This document shows, one piece after another, positions 8,901 to 17,750 of a stretch of DNA of 64,000 nucleotides. The notes under the pieces are model-generated. The model worked only from the letters and a program-made list of their open reading frames with translations, was not told where the DNA came from and searched no databases. The stretch lies in contig JAHBWE010000015.1 of the NCBI GenBank assembly GCA_019637155.1, positions 248,001 through 312,000 of the forward strand. Reading direction: 5' to 3'. Numbering within the stretch: position 1 is the first letter of the stretch; each line of letters begins with the position of its first letter. This DNA comes from Labilithrix sp. Its GTDB lineage: Bacteria > Myxococcota_A > Polyangia > Polyangiales > Polyangiaceae. The position numbers were made by a program, and so were the translations under genes.

Positions 8901-9622
8901 ACCACCTGCGTCCGCCGCCCGATCCCGAGAGCCGCGCGCGCATCGCGGAGCTCTCGGGCCTCATCGACCGCATGGGCTCCGTCAACCTCGACGCCACGCG
9001 CGAGTACGAAGAGGCGGAGAAGCGGTACGCGTTCTACACGACGCAGAAGCAGGACCTCGACAAGGCGCTCGCCGATCTCGAGCGCGCGATCCAGCAGATG
9101 AACCGCGAGTCGAAGAAGATGTTCACCGACACCTTCACCGCGGTGAACGAGCGCTTCCAGAAGCTCTTCCCGACCATGTTCCGCGGCGGCCGCGCGGAGC
9201 TGCGACTCACCAACCCGGAGGACATGCTCGAGACCGGCATCGACATCATCGCGCAGCCGCCGGGCAAGAAGCTCGCGAGCATCGAGCTGATGAGCGGCGG
9301 CGAGAAGGCGCTCACCGCGGTCTCCCTCATCTTCGCGATCTTCAGCATCCGCCCCTCGCCGTTCTGCATCCTCGACGAGGTCGACGCCCCGCTCGACGAG
9401 GCGAACGTCGGCCGCTACTGCGAGGCGATCCGCGAGATGACCGATCGCTCGCAGTTCATCCTCATCACGCACATCAAGAAGACGATGCAGATGGTCGACA
9501 TCCTGCACGGCGTCACGATGGGCGAGCCCGGCGTGAGCCGCCTCGTCAGCGTGAAGGTCAGCGAGGCCGCGCTCGCGGGCAAGACCACGACGGGGAAGGT
9601 CCCGACCACCGCCGTCGCCTGA
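5999..9622 (+). CDS. smc: chromosome segregation protein SMC
   Basis: 1207 residues, normal for bacterial SMC, the ATPase core of condensin that organises and segregates the chromosome with ScpA and ScpB. The Walker A motif GPNGCGKSN is at residues 31-39. Two long Ala/Glu/Arg-rich coiled coils flank a hinge at roughly 510-660. The C-terminal ATPase half has the signature LMSGGEKALTA at about 1096 and the Walker B motif CILDEVDAPLDEAN. The ATG at 5999 starts exactly at the conserved MKIKRLELQGFKSF. No scp genes are in the window. The next gene starts 12 bp downstream. Confidence 0.98.
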   Translation: MKIKRLELQGFKSFVDRTVVSFEHEIMGIVGPNGCGKSNIVDAIRWCMGEQSAKHLRGRSMEDVIFNGSESRTPADFAEVTLTFENDDPGDMPLEYKDYAEIAVTRRLHRSGDSEYLINKTPVRLKDITDLFLGTGVGTKAYSIVEQGKIGLIVSAKPEDRRLLIEEAAGITKFKSRKKQAERKMELTQQNLLRVGDIIGELERSLGSLKRQAAKAERYIAYRGELEDLQLHDSAQKWLELRGWIMLESNEVERLGLEADEARNTLAAREGELDAARQDAHNAEEALEQANTAAFAADNEARAEEAAIERAKDRIDALRRRETQAEGELAEIAEQAGTLATERAAVDADIAILEEGETGVANAVAAEEEKLATLSTESEDAERVVVELRQVISQAREAIAASEAKLEGFDRRKEDLVHREERISGEREQREGSLLELEARMEQLWLAVEDLTSGKVTTEEDRAQMEVRLGELRHEIAESERLLDEAKAEASKKRSRLHALSEMHARNEGVGAGAKALIETKSETLAGLLADRVEAPVELTPALAGLLGSHLEDVVVEDLERGVALLADLATKNKGRATIVARHPAFVAGRSARLPGDGDGDGEGGEGALRLVDHLRYAPEDEALVRAVIGDTVVVADVDAALAFRAETRADVEVVTRDGTVFHADGRVSGGNGEAGAHMLDVRREMRELTDEVLRLEALVADRLAHHQTLRTQIGETQGALERARQQAHQDELALVHAEKDLKNAEAEAAQHTGRVAELAAELAELHAKIATADAERGEAQSALDQAREGLAGLETRIGEAETSATEWREQAKAQQANLMERKVALAGAREKLAASRTTLQRLAQSELALTERSQRLEAELFEGARELGATAATLLKHKEQRETALAAAKAAQDMLTEARGTFERFRADLGEREAGLKDLRTRADETRAALGQHEMALRERELAMEHLLAGVREKFRGLDLARVVGDYHLRPPPDPESRARIAELSGLIDRMGSVNLDATREYEEAEKRYAFYTTQKQDLDKALADLERAIQQMNRESKKMFTDTFTAVNERFQKLFPTMFRGGRAELRLTNPEDMLETGIDIIAQPPGKKLASIELMSGGEKALTAVSLIFAIFSIRPSPFCILDEVDAPLDEANVGRYCEAIREMTDRSQFILITHIKKTMQMVDILHGVTMGEPGVSRLVSVKVSEAALAGKTTTGKVPTTAVA

Positions 9623-9634
9623 CGGCGTCGGCCG

Positions 9635-10426
9635 ATGCTACGCTCGCGCTCGTTGCGCGCGCAGAGATCGCTCCTTCTCCTCGCCCTCGGGGGCTGCACG
9701 GCGTTCGGCGCCGAGCCCGCGCCCGCGCCCGCGCCGCCGGCACCGACGTCCTCCACGACTCCGCCCGCCCCCGACGGCGGCGCCGCCGCCCCCGACGGCG
9801 GCGAGCCCTCGAGCGCGCTCTGCGCCGCGAAGCACACGCTCTGCGACGACTTCGAGAGCGGAGGAACGTCCCGCTGGTCGGACATGGAAGGGAGCGAGTC
9901 CGGATCCATCACCGTCGTAGAGAGCCCGGACGATCCGAGCCAGCACGTGCTCGAGGCGAAGCTCGAGGGCAACTCCGAGCACAACCCGTCGGTGCAGTTG
10001 AAGCACTTCGCGCCGATCCGCGCCGAGCACGTGGAGCTGAGCTTCGACGTGAAGCTCCTCCAGACACCGACCAACGACGACGCGCAGTTCTTTGCCGTCC
10101 TCCATTTCCGCACCCAGCCGCCGTCGCAGATCAACGTCGGCTACCAAGACGGTCGCCTCCATCTCGCGGTAAATCCGTCGCACGCCCGGCGCCATTCGGA
10201 TGACCCCGTCGCGCTCACGAGCTGGACGAGGCTCAAGGTGAGCATCGACTGGTCGAACGAGCATCCGCGGATCGAGGTCTTCCAGAACGGGGCCTCTCGA
10301 TTCGTAGAGACCCCAAAGCTCCCCACGACCCGCGACGACGAGCTCCACCTCGACTTCGGCGTCTACGTCAGCCCGACGACGGCGGCGCACACGCTCTTCG
10401 ACAACGTCGTCTACGACGTGCGCTGA
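9635..10426 (+). CDS. lipoprotein with possible concanavalin-like beta-sandwich
   Basis: 263 residues. It has a signal peptide with lipobox LALGGC, then a Pro/Ala/Gly-rich linker to about residue 60. A beta-rich domain follows, opening with LCDDFESGG and containing RIEVFQNGASRFV. That pattern (DDFE...W near the start, later DNVVYDVR) resembles LamG/polysaccharide-lyase-like jelly rolls found in myxobacterial surface lipoproteins. The assignment is by pattern only and no catalytic residues are claimed. It lies 12 bp downstream of smc and convergent with the next gene. Confidence 0.78.
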   Translation: MLRSRSLRAQRSLLLLALGGCTAFGAEPAPAPAPPAPTSSTTPPAPDGGAAAPDGGEPSSALCAAKHTLCDDFESGGTSRWSDMEGSESGSITVVESPDDPSQHVLEAKLEGNSEHNPSVQLKHFAPIRAEHVELSFDVKLLQTPTNDDAQFFAVLHFRTQPPSQINVGYQDGRLHLAVNPSHARRHSDDPVALTSWTRLKVSIDWSNEHPRIEVFQNGASRFVETPKLPTTRDDELHLDFGVYVSPTTAAHTLFDNVVYDVR

Positions 10427-10431
10427 TCGCG

Positions 10432-11064
10432 TCAGCTCGGCATGTGCGTGAACACGTGGCCGCCGCAGGCGATCGCTTCGCGCGCGAGCTCGCGCAGGAC
10501 GAGGAGCGAGGCGCGATCGGCCTTGCGGTGCGTCAGCTTGAGGAGCGCGTTCCAGCGCTCGGTCACGTCGTCGAGCTTGGCCGCGTCGAGGAGCGCGAGC
10601 GGCATCAGCGCCTCGCTCGGCAGCCCGTCGACGAAGCCGTCGTCCGACTCCGTTTCGACGATGCGCGCGGGCGGCTTCTTGTCGCCGAGGAGCACGACGC
10701 TCAGCGTCTCGAGCTCGAGCGCGGTGATGCCGAGCACCGCCGCGTGCGGCAGCGCGCGGAGGCGGAGCGGCGCGGTCTCCTCGAGCACGCGATCGACCTT
10801 CGACTCCGGGATCATGATCGGCTCGATCGGCTCCGCGCCGCCGGCCGCGTAGATGGAGGGGATCGCGGCCGCGCCGCTGCGCGTCGAGATCGCCGCCTCC
10901 TCGTCGTCCGCGCCAGGGTCCCACGACTCCGTGCCGTGGACCTGACGCAGGATCGGGTTCTTCTTCACCGTCGTGATCGGCTGATCGAGCGAGTGACGGA
11001 CGGCTGCGAAGAGGCGGACGAGCTGCTCGTCCGTCGCGACGAAGAGGGTCGTGGTGCGCGCCAT
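10432..11064 (-). CDS. hypothetical protein
   Basis: 210 residues from the ATG at 11064 (a TTG two codons upstream is the alternative). The start MARTTTLFVATDEQLVRLF looks like a soluble alpha/beta beginning. A central acidic stretch and a Leu-rich C-terminal part (LLVLRELAREAIACGG) follow. There is no signal peptide, membrane segment or known motif. It converges on the lipoprotein gene ending at 10426 with a 5-bp gap. The function is not recognised. Confidence 0.65.
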   Translation of the reverse strand: MARTTTLFVATDEQLVRLFAAVRHSLDQPITTVKKNPILRQVHGTESWDPGADDEEAAISTRSGAAAIPSIYAAGGAEPIEPIMIPESKVDRVLEETAPLRLRALPHAAVLGITALELETLSVVLLGDKKPPARIVETESDDGFVDGLPSEALMPLALLDAAKLDDVTERWNALLKLTHRKADRASLLVLRELAREAIACGGHVFTHMPS

Positions 11065-11115
11065 GCCCAAATAGTGCCAGTCGAGATACGCTGGCGCAAA
11101 TCGAGGGGGGGAACC

Positions 11116-12117
11116 CTACGCGCGCGAGCGGCGGCGGCGAACGGCGAGCACGGCGAGGGCGAGGCCTGCGAGCGGGGCGAACGAGCCGAAGCTGGGGCCG
11201 CCGACGGCGCCGACCGCGCAGTCGTCGCTCGCGCCCTGCGCCGCGGACGGCGCGCCGGCGTCGCGCGGGGCGCCCGCGTCGAACGGGGACTCGGGACCGA
11301 GGTCCGGATCTTCGATCGGCGGAGCGGGCGCCTTCGCGTCTGCGTCGGGGCCGGCGTCGCGCGGCGCGACCGGGCACGTGAACGAGGCGTCGGAGTTTTG
11401 CGGCGTCGGCGGCGAGATCACCTCGAAGTCCGCCGCGTTGTTGTTCGACTCCGTGCAGCCCTTGTTCTTCCGCGCGGCCGACTTCTTCGACGCGAGCGTG
11501 CCGCCCGGATCGTCGACGATACCCTTCACCGAGCTCGAGCCCTCTTGCTGCGAGGTCGCGCCCCAGCCGACGAGATCGAGGAACTTGGACGTGGCGCAGA
11601 GGTCGCCGCTACCTCCGCAGTTGAGCGGGGTGACGTTCGGCACGAGCGCGACCTTCCCGTCCTTCGCGCCGAGGTCGTAGTCGTCGACGACCTGATCGGG
11701 CGTGGGCAGGTCCTCGCCCGCGTTGCCGGAGCCCTTGAGCGAGACGAGGAAGTAGCCGTTCGCCGGGATCGTGCCGGTGAGGGCGACGACCTTCGTGAAG
11801 TTCGTCGTCGCGTTGGACGGCGCGTTGTCGATCTGGAGCGACAGGCCGTCGAGCGCGATCGGGCTCGCCGTGCGGTTGAAGAGCTCGACGAAGTCGTCCT
11901 TGAACGACGCGCCGGTGAGGCCGCCGCTCCCGTACGCCTCGCTGATCACGATCGCGCCCACCGGCGGGGGCCCCGCGTCGGCGTCCGCCATGGAACCGAA
12001 GAGCGTGGCGCTCCCCACGTCATCGGAGCCCGTCTGGGACATGCAGCCCGCGGTGAACAACATCGCGGAGCCGGTGAGGGATCCGAGGAGGACGGTGGCG
12101 GCGATAAGCTTGGACAT
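11116..12117 (-). CDS. lamin-tail-domain surface protein with MYXO-CTERM-like anchor
   Basis: 333 residues from the ATG at 12117, chosen because it begins the signal peptide MSKLIAATVLLGSL with lipobox-like FTAGC. Residues about 50-190 match a lamin-tail domain: GAIVISEAYGSGG, DDFVELFNRT, GYFLVSL. After a Pro/Ala/Asp linker the protein ends DDCAVGAVGG, then a hydrophobic helix, then RRRRSRA. That Cys-Gly, helix, Arg-cluster arrangement resembles the MYXO-CTERM sorting signal of myxobacteria. The combination of a lipobox and a C-terminal anchor is unusual. It is the last gene of the TonB/receptor block. Confidence 0.82.
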   Translation of the reverse strand: MSKLIAATVLLGSLTGSAMLFTAGCMSQTGSDDVGSATLFGSMADADAGPPPVGAIVISEAYGSGGLTGASFKDDFVELFNRTASPIALDGLSLQIDNAPSNATTNFTKVVALTGTIPANGYFLVSLKGSGNAGEDLPTPDQVVDDYDLGAKDGKVALVPNVTPLNCGGSGDLCATSKFLDLVGWGATSQQEGSSSVKGIVDDPGGTLASKKSAARKNKGCTESNNNAADFEVISPPTPQNSDASFTCPVAPRDAGPDADAKAPAPPIEDPDLGPESPFDAGAPRDAGAPSAAQGASDDCAVGAVGGPSFGSFAPLAGLALAVLAVRRRRSRA

Positions 12118-12214
12118 GACGACGTTCCGATCGCGAAATCCGAGCGCGAGATGGCCTCGGATCGCCGGCACTATGGCCGAAATTCGAAGTAGTGCAAGGT
12201 GGGAGAGCGGAAAG

Positions 12215-13231
12215 CTACTCGGTCGAGACGAGCTTCACGCAGCTCGCGACCACCCCTTCCGCCGGCGTGCGGTCGGAGCAGAGCTGGACGAGCGGCCGGT
12301 CGGCGGTGCCCGACGCGAAGACGGTCGACGCGATGCCGCGGCGGAGGCGGTTCGGGATCGTGAAGCTCCGCACCGTCGTTCCGGCGCGCAGGGTCATCGT
12401 CGCCTCCTCCGGAACACCGGCCTGGATGCTCGCGAATCCCGGCGGCGGCGGAGCGGTGGGCGTCACCGCCGCGTAGGGCGGACCCGTGAACGCCGTGCCG
12501 TAGCGGATCCCCTGCAGCACGGTCTCCCCGTTGATCACGACGTCGAACGACGGGAGGGCGATGACTCCGTGAACGACGCGGAGGAGGGTCGCGCTGCCGG
12601 GCGGCGTGATCGTGTCGCTGATCGCGGCGACCTTCGGGTTCGCGTCGCCCGCGTCGACGCCCTCCTCGACGCGACCGTAGACGTAGACCGTGACCCCGCC
12701 GCCCTGGCGGATGACCGTGCCGGCCGAGGTGCCGAAGATCACGGCGCCCGCGCCGTCGCACGGTGAGCCGACCTCGACGAAGCGGAACGCGAAGGACACG
12801 CCCGCGTTCCCTTCCACGCCGACGTTGACGAACGCGTGCTGCGAGACCTCGCCGTAGGCGAGACCGTCGGGCTTGCCGACGCCCGAGAACAGCGGCGCCG
12901 ACCCCGTGATCCACCCCGGCGCGAAGGCGCCGGTGCCTTCGCGAACGCAGAGGTCCATGTTCGGGGAGCCCTCGAGCATGTTCGCGACGCGAATGCGTCC
13001 GGAGGGCGGCGGCGCCGTCCCCGGACCGCCCGTCGTCGAGGACGACGACGTTCCGGTGTCCTCCGCTTCGGGCGGCGGCTGGCTGGCGTCGAGGTCCGAA
13101 GCGTCGCCGTCCGGGACCGGGCTCGTCTGACTCAACGACTCGCACGCCGTGAGCGACGTGAGCGCCACGCCGGTCGCGCCCGAGACGAAGAGCCCGCCGA
13201 GGATGAGGGTACGAAAGAATGAAGCCTGCAT
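12215..13231 (-). CDS. DUF4397-domain lipoprotein
   Basis: 338 residues. The signal peptide ends in a lipobox SLTAC, followed by a Ser/Thr/Asp/Pro-rich linker to about residue 78. The rest fits two DUF4397-type beta-sandwich modules: RIRVANMLEGSPNMDLCV at the start and VVHGVIALPSFDVVINGE about 130 residues later. Such domains occur in secreted or surface proteins and have no established activity. The gene follows the TonB-dependent receptor by 15 bp and is presumably its operon partner, perhaps an outer-membrane accessory lipoprotein. Confidence 0.85.
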   Translation of the reverse strand: MQASFFRTLILGGLFVSGATGVALTSLTACESLSQTSPVPDGDASDLDASQPPPEAEDTGTSSSSTTGGPGTAPPPSGRIRVANMLEGSPNMDLCVREGTGAFAPGWITGSAPLFSGVGKPDGLAYGEVSQHAFVNVGVEGNAGVSFAFRFVEVGSPCDGAGAVIFGTSAGTVIRQGGGVTVYVYGRVEEGVDAGDANPKVAAISDTITPPGSATLLRVVHGVIALPSFDVVINGETVLQGIRYGTAFTGPPYAAVTPTAPPPPGFASIQAGVPEEATMTLRAGTTVRSFTIPNRLRRGIASTVFASGTADRPLVQLCSDRTPAEGVVASCVKLVSTE

Positions 13232-13246
13232 CGTAAGCCTCTAACT

Positions 13247-16156
13247 CTAGAAGTCGTACCGTACACCGAGGGTCAGCGTGCGGAAATCCTGGCGATTGGT
13301 GGCGAGGCCGAACTGCGACGCCGTCGGCGAGCCTTCGGTCCCGTTCACGCCGACCGCGTTCTGGAGCGCGAACACGTTGTTGATCTGCACGTTCATGCTG
13401 AGGTGCTGCTTGAGGAGCTTCTCGAAGTCGTACGTCAGCATCACGTTGAGCGTGAAGATGTCCGGCGAGCGGAACGTCGTCCACGAGCGGACGTCGCTGT
13501 ACGTCCCGAGCTGGCCCGGGTTCGCGGTCCCGGTGTTGGGGTACGCGCCCGGCTCGTAGCCGGTCGGAGCGCGGCGGATCGTGTAGCCCGGCTCGTTCGC
13601 GGTGTACGCCTTCGTCAGCGCGACGCCGGAGCGCCAGTTGAGGATGAAGCCGAGCGTGAAGCCCTGCCAGATGTTGTAGCTCGCGATCGACTTGAGCTGG
13701 TGCCGCGTGTCGATGCCGCTCTGGTAGCTGTTGTAGAATGGCCCGAAGCGCGGGTTGTCGAAGGCGCCGCCGTCGATGTTGCCGGCCGTTCCCCACGACT
13801 GCGAGAGCGTGTACGAGCCCTGCAGCTCGAGGTCGGTGAACTTCGTCTCGAGGATGAGGTCGAGACCCGAGTAGCGCGACGTCGCGGCCGGGTTGAAGCC
13901 GGTGAGGGTCGTGCGGATCGGGATGCCGTTGTTGAAGCCGACCACGCGCGTGCCGGTCGGGTCCCAGATCGCGTTGACCTCCATCGTCTCGTACTGGTTG
14001 TGGAGGTAGCGATACGTGTAGTCCGCACGAACGAGGACGCCCTTCGCGAGCTCGCGGCGGAGCGAGAGCAGGATCTCGTCGGCGACCGCGGGCGACTTCT
14101 CGAAGCTGAGGCGAGAGCCGTCCGCGCCGCCGGTCCGCTGGAGGAACTCGAAGCGCCGCGTGGTCGCGCTGTACTGCTCGATGACGCCGCCGGCGCGGCG
14201 CGCGCCGTCGTAGCCGGAGACGCCGCGGAGCGACGGCATCTCCGTCGTGCGGCCGTACGAGACCTGCACGATCGTCTTCGAGTCGTTCGTGACGTCGGCG
14301 ATGACGGAGAGGCGCGGACCGAAGCCGGCCGCGCTCTGCGCGACGTTGCTGTCCGTCGCGGTCATCGTGCCGACGTCGAAGCGCGTACCGGGGAGGATCG
14401 TGAGCCACTTCTTCGGCTTGTAGCGATCCTGGATGTACGTGCCGAACGTGGTGCCGCGGTTGTGGAGCGCGTAGCTCCGGCTCATCGAGCGGCGGAAGCA
14501 GCCGTTGCCGGTGTAGTTGCCGGTCAAGGCTCCCGGGTTGATCTGGGGGTCGAGGTCGCAGAGGCCGCGGTCGAGGAGGCCGCCGTTGCGATCGGTGTAG
14601 CTGATGCCATAGCCGGTGGAGTCGTCCTGGCCGCTGGTGCCGCCGGTCTGCGAGACGCGCAAGCTCTGCTCGACGAACGCGGTCTGCACGCCGAACTCCG
14701 CCTCGTGGCGGCCGGCGGCCTCGCCCGTCGCCGTGACCGACGCGTCGAGCTGGATGCGGCGGCGGTTCGTCACGCTGTGACCGCCGGTGTTGAACCAGAC
14801 CGTGCTGTCGTCCTGGTTCACGTGCGGCGTGCGACCAAAGCTGTAAGGCACGCCGTTGATCAGGTCGCCGTCGGCGATGCCACGGATGCCCTGCGGTCCG
14901 ACGTCGAGCTTGTTCTGGTTGTAGCCGAGCAGCACCTTCGTCGTGACGCGCTTGCTCGCCTGCCACGCCCACTCGATCGTGGCGCGGTTACCGCCCTGGA
15001 AGCGGCCGGCCTGCGAGTACGGGGTCGACGCGTTCGCGCCCGATGCGTTGTTGTTCTCGTAGTCGATCGTGGTGGGGTCGCCGAACGCCTCGACGTGGAT
15101 GCGGTGCGTGTCGGCCGGGACGAACGTGAGGCCGCCGAGGAGGTAGAACGACTCGAAGAGGCGCGAAGGCACCTGCACGAAGCGCGGCGGACCCGACGGC
15201 GTGACCGCGAGCGAGCGGTTGTACTGGATGCCGGCGTTGAAGAAGAGGCGGTCCTTGATGATCGGACCCTGCGCCGAGAGGTTGAGCTCGTAGCGCCCCT
15301 GCTCCGGCTTCTCCTTGCTGTAGTCGAACGGCTTCGACCCGTCGAAGGTCTGCGGGCCGAACGTGTCGTAGTCGACGAGGAACGACGGCGCCCAGTAAGC
15401 CGACACCGCGCCGTGGAAGTTGTTGGTGCCGCGGCGCGTCTGCACCGCGATGATCGCGCCGAGGGCGTTGTACTTCGCTTCGAAGCCGCCGGTCGTGACC
15501 TGCACCGTCTCGAGCGAGTCCTGCTGGAAGTTCGCCGAGAACGTGTTGGTGACGGGGTCGGTGAGGTCGAGGCCGTTGACGAGGTAGCGGTTGTTGTTCG
15601 TCTTGCCGCCCTTGACGTTCGGGTTGCCGCCGCCGACGGTGACGCCGGGGACCTGCGCGGAGACGGACTGGTACGAACGCGCGATCGGCGTCTTGTTCAG
15701 GTTGTTGACCGACATGATCGTGCCGGTCGCCGAAGAGTCGGGGTTCGTGAGGTGGCGCTCCTCCTCGATGACCGTCGTCTCTTCCTTCTCCTGCTCCGCG
15801 GTCCACATGATGTTGACCGGCGTGGCGGCGTCGGGGTTGACGACGACGCGGCGCTTGAGCGGCTTCAGGCCTTCGTAGCTGAAGACCATGTCGTAGGTGC
15901 CGGGCGGGACGGCCGGGATCTCGTAGGTGCCGTCTTCCTGCGTCTGGACCCGCTTGTTGACGCCGGAGCCGCCCTTCAGCGTGACGAGCGCGCCGGGGAC
16001 GGGCGCCTGGCTCGTCGCCTCGATGACGGTGCCGGTGACGCGGCCGTCGGCGGAGCCGACCGCGCGTGCTTCTTCGGGCGCGGCGACGAGGACGCACGTG
16101 CCCGCGGCGAGCGCGGCGAGGAGCGGAGCGATGCGGATCTTCATGAAGGACTTCAT
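13247..16156 (-). CDS. Oar-like TonB-dependent receptor with N-terminal carboxypeptidase-regulatory-like domain
   Basis: 969 residues from the ATG at 16156, which overlaps the upstream TGA by one base (TGATG). A longer reading to 16891 is out-of-gene. The signal peptide ends around AAPEEARAVG. Residues about 35-110 form a CarboxypepD_reg-like beta-sandwich (GRVTGTVIEATSQAPVPG). A plug follows (VPGVTVGGGNPNVKGG; DPVTNTFSANFQQDSLETVQVTTGGFEAKYN), then a large beta-barrel ending in the aromatic RTLTLGVRYDF. This is the Oar/SusC-like group. In Myxococcus an Oar protein is linked to export of a protease. The substrate here is unknown. TonB, ExbB and ExbD are encoded just upstream. Confidence 0.92.
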   Translation of the reverse strand: MKSFMKIRIAPLLAALAAGTCVLVAAPEEARAVGSADGRVTGTVIEATSQAPVPGALVTLKGGSGVNKRVQTQEDGTYEIPAVPPGTYDMVFSYEGLKPLKRRVVVNPDAATPVNIMWTAEQEKEETTVIEEERHLTNPDSSATGTIMSVNNLNKTPIARSYQSVSAQVPGVTVGGGNPNVKGGKTNNNRYLVNGLDLTDPVTNTFSANFQQDSLETVQVTTGGFEAKYNALGAIIAVQTRRGTNNFHGAVSAYWAPSFLVDYDTFGPQTFDGSKPFDYSKEKPEQGRYELNLSAQGPIIKDRLFFNAGIQYNRSLAVTPSGPPRFVQVPSRLFESFYLLGGLTFVPADTHRIHVEAFGDPTTIDYENNNASGANASTPYSQAGRFQGGNRATIEWAWQASKRVTTKVLLGYNQNKLDVGPQGIRGIADGDLINGVPYSFGRTPHVNQDDSTVWFNTGGHSVTNRRRIQLDASVTATGEAAGRHEAEFGVQTAFVEQSLRVSQTGGTSGQDDSTGYGISYTDRNGGLLDRGLCDLDPQINPGALTGNYTGNGCFRRSMSRSYALHNRGTTFGTYIQDRYKPKKWLTILPGTRFDVGTMTATDSNVAQSAAGFGPRLSVIADVTNDSKTIVQVSYGRTTEMPSLRGVSGYDGARRAGGVIEQYSATTRRFEFLQRTGGADGSRLSFEKSPAVADEILLSLRRELAKGVLVRADYTYRYLHNQYETMEVNAIWDPTGTRVVGFNNGIPIRTTLTGFNPAATSRYSGLDLILETKFTDLELQGSYTLSQSWGTAGNIDGGAFDNPRFGPFYNSYQSGIDTRHQLKSIASYNIWQGFTLGFILNWRSGVALTKAYTANEPGYTIRRAPTGYEPGAYPNTGTANPGQLGTYSDVRSWTTFRSPDIFTLNVMLTYDFEKLLKQHLSMNVQINNVFALQNAVGVNGTEGSPTASQFGLATNRQDFRTLTLGVRYDF

Positions 16157-17466
16157 CACGGCGCCTCCTCGGCGCGCGGAGCCGCCTGGAGGCAGAAGAT
16201 GTAACGCGGCACGATCGTGGCCGGCGTGTTGAACGCGGTGGCGGGGACCGGGACGCGCGCGGGCTCGAGGGTCGAGTTCGCGAGCGCGAGGATCGTCGCC
16301 TCGTCCTTCGGGAGATCGCCGATCGCGGTCGAGCCGGGCAGCGTGTACGACCAGAGCTCGCACACCGGCGAATACGCGCTCGAATCGTCGCCGAAGCGGT
16401 TGCCCTGGAGCACGTCGTAGCCCTGACCGAAGTTGCCGGGCGCGGCGCTGGCAGGCGCGGCGCCGTCGCGATAGACGGGGGAGCGCGGGTAATAGAGCTT
16501 CTGCACGCGCATGCGCTCCGTCGGCGCGCCGGCGACGTTGGGCCCCGGCTCGGTCGGGATGTACCCGCCGTCGATGTACGCGACGATGAACTGCCCGTAC
16601 CAGCCGTACTTCTGGATGCCGCTGCCGGTGATGGAGCCACCCTGGAGGACGTCGACGCGCGTCCCGACGCGCGCGACGGCGGCGCCGGGATCGATGAGCG
16701 CCCACGCGAGGTAGCGGCCGTTCGGCTTGCCGAGGACGCCGAAGCGCTTGTCCTTCTCGGGCTCGCCGCGCGCCACGCCGAGCTTTCCTTCGTCGGCGAA
16801 CTGGAGGAGCCGGCGCTCGCTCTTCACCTGCTGGCAGTCGAGGTTCTGCGTCGCGACCGGGACCTCGGCGACGACGGGGCGATAGCTCCACGTGGGGAGG
16901 CTGCCGATCGGCCAGCTCGTGAAGCGGTCAGGCAGGAACGTGAAGACGTTCCATTGCTCGTCGAGCGGGACGCCCTCGAGGAAGCGGTTGTGGACGTAGT
17001 TCGGCGGCGCCTTGCAGCGATGCCCCGGCGGGAACGGGTCGTCGTTCCCCGGCGGGTCGAAGTTGTAGACGCTCGGCACCGGCACCGGGTTGTTGAGGCT
17101 CTGGCGGAAGTCCGTGCCGGGACCCGAGACGCGGAGCGGATCGATGACGCCCTCCGGCCACGCGTTCGCGGAGACGTTCGGGTAGTTCTGCGTCAGGATC
17201 TGGCTCGGCGAGAACGGGAACTGGAAGTAGCCGATCGGCTCGCCGTCCACGAAGCCGCCGACCTCGGTGAACGTCCCCGACGCCGCCGTCTGGCGGACGT
17301 GACCGGTGCCGCGGTACGCCGGCGGGAAGCTGTACGGGTCCGCGCCGCCGGCGCTGAACTCGTTCTCGTCGCTGAAGCGACCCTCGAACTGGTCGCACGC
17401 CGGAGAGAGCGCGACGACGCCGACGAGCGAAGCAACCGAAGCAAAGGTGGTCGATGCGCGCTTCAT
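16156..17466 (-). CDS. large lipoprotein co-encoded with TonB-dependent receptor
   Basis: 436 residues with signal peptide MKRASTTFASVASLVGVVA and lipobox LSPAC. The mature protein is rich in Pro, Gly and aromatic residues (for example DPYSFPPAYRGTGHV and KYGWYGQFIVAYIDGGYIP), as in surface-exposed beta proteins. I recognise no family. The ATG at 17466 overlaps the stop of the small lipoprotein upstream by four bases (ATGA). Its own stop overlaps the receptor's ATG, so translation is likely coupled. By analogy with SusD-type partners it may cap the receptor, but no sequence similarity to SusD was seen. Confidence 0.85.
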   Translation of the reverse strand: MKRASTTFASVASLVGVVALSPACDQFEGRFSDENEFSAGGADPYSFPPAYRGTGHVRQTAASGTFTEVGGFVDGEPIGYFQFPFSPSQILTQNYPNVSANAWPEGVIDPLRVSGPGTDFRQSLNNPVPVPSVYNFDPPGNDDPFPPGHRCKAPPNYVHNRFLEGVPLDEQWNVFTFLPDRFTSWPIGSLPTWSYRPVVAEVPVATQNLDCQQVKSERRLLQFADEGKLGVARGEPEKDKRFGVLGKPNGRYLAWALIDPGAAVARVGTRVDVLQGGSITGSGIQKYGWYGQFIVAYIDGGYIPTEPGPNVAGAPTERMRVQKLYYPRSPVYRDGAAPASAAPGNFGQGYDVLQGNRFGDDSSAYSPVCELWSYTLPGSTAIGDLPKDEATILALANSTLEPARVPVPATAFNTPATIVPRYIFCLQAAPRAEEAP

Positions 17467-17738
17467 GGATTCGCGTCTCCGTCGGCGTCAGCGCCTGCGT
17501 CCTCGGGCTGCGGGCCCGTGTCCGTCCCGGTGTCCGCCGGTCCACCGGAGGAACCGGAGGAAGAGTCGCGACGGTCGGGAGCCGCGTCCTCCGGCGGCGC
17601 GGCCTCGGGGCCGGCCTCGGGCGGGGGGTTCAAGGGACTGCGGTCGAAATCGAGGACCGCCTCGCACGCGGTCGCGAGCGGACCGAGCGAGAGGCAAGCC
17701 AAGAAGACCAAGCGACGAGAGAAGCGTTTGCGCGTCAT
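17463..17738 (-). CDS. small lipoprotein
   Basis: 91 residues. The first 25 are a lipoprotein signal with lipobox LATAC, and the remainder is short and disordered (Pro, Glu, Ser, Asp rich). A fragment EAVLDFDRSPL follows the Cys and is common at the start of myxobacterial surface lipoproteins. The stop overlaps the next gene's ATG by four bases. The protein may be a small accessory lipoprotein or a remnant of a larger one. The function is unknown. Confidence 0.7.
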   Translation of the reverse strand: MTRKRFSRRLVFLACLSLGPLATACEAVLDFDRSPLNPPPEAGPEAAPPEDAAPDRRDSSSGSSGGPADTGTDTGPQPEDAGADADGDANP

Positions 17739-17750
17739 CGGCCGGTGCCC

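Noticed and set aside
16157..16891. Longer N-terminus for the Oar-like receptor
   Set aside because: The extension is Arg/Pro-rich and overlaps the lipoprotein gene. A signal peptide starts at the ATG at 16156.
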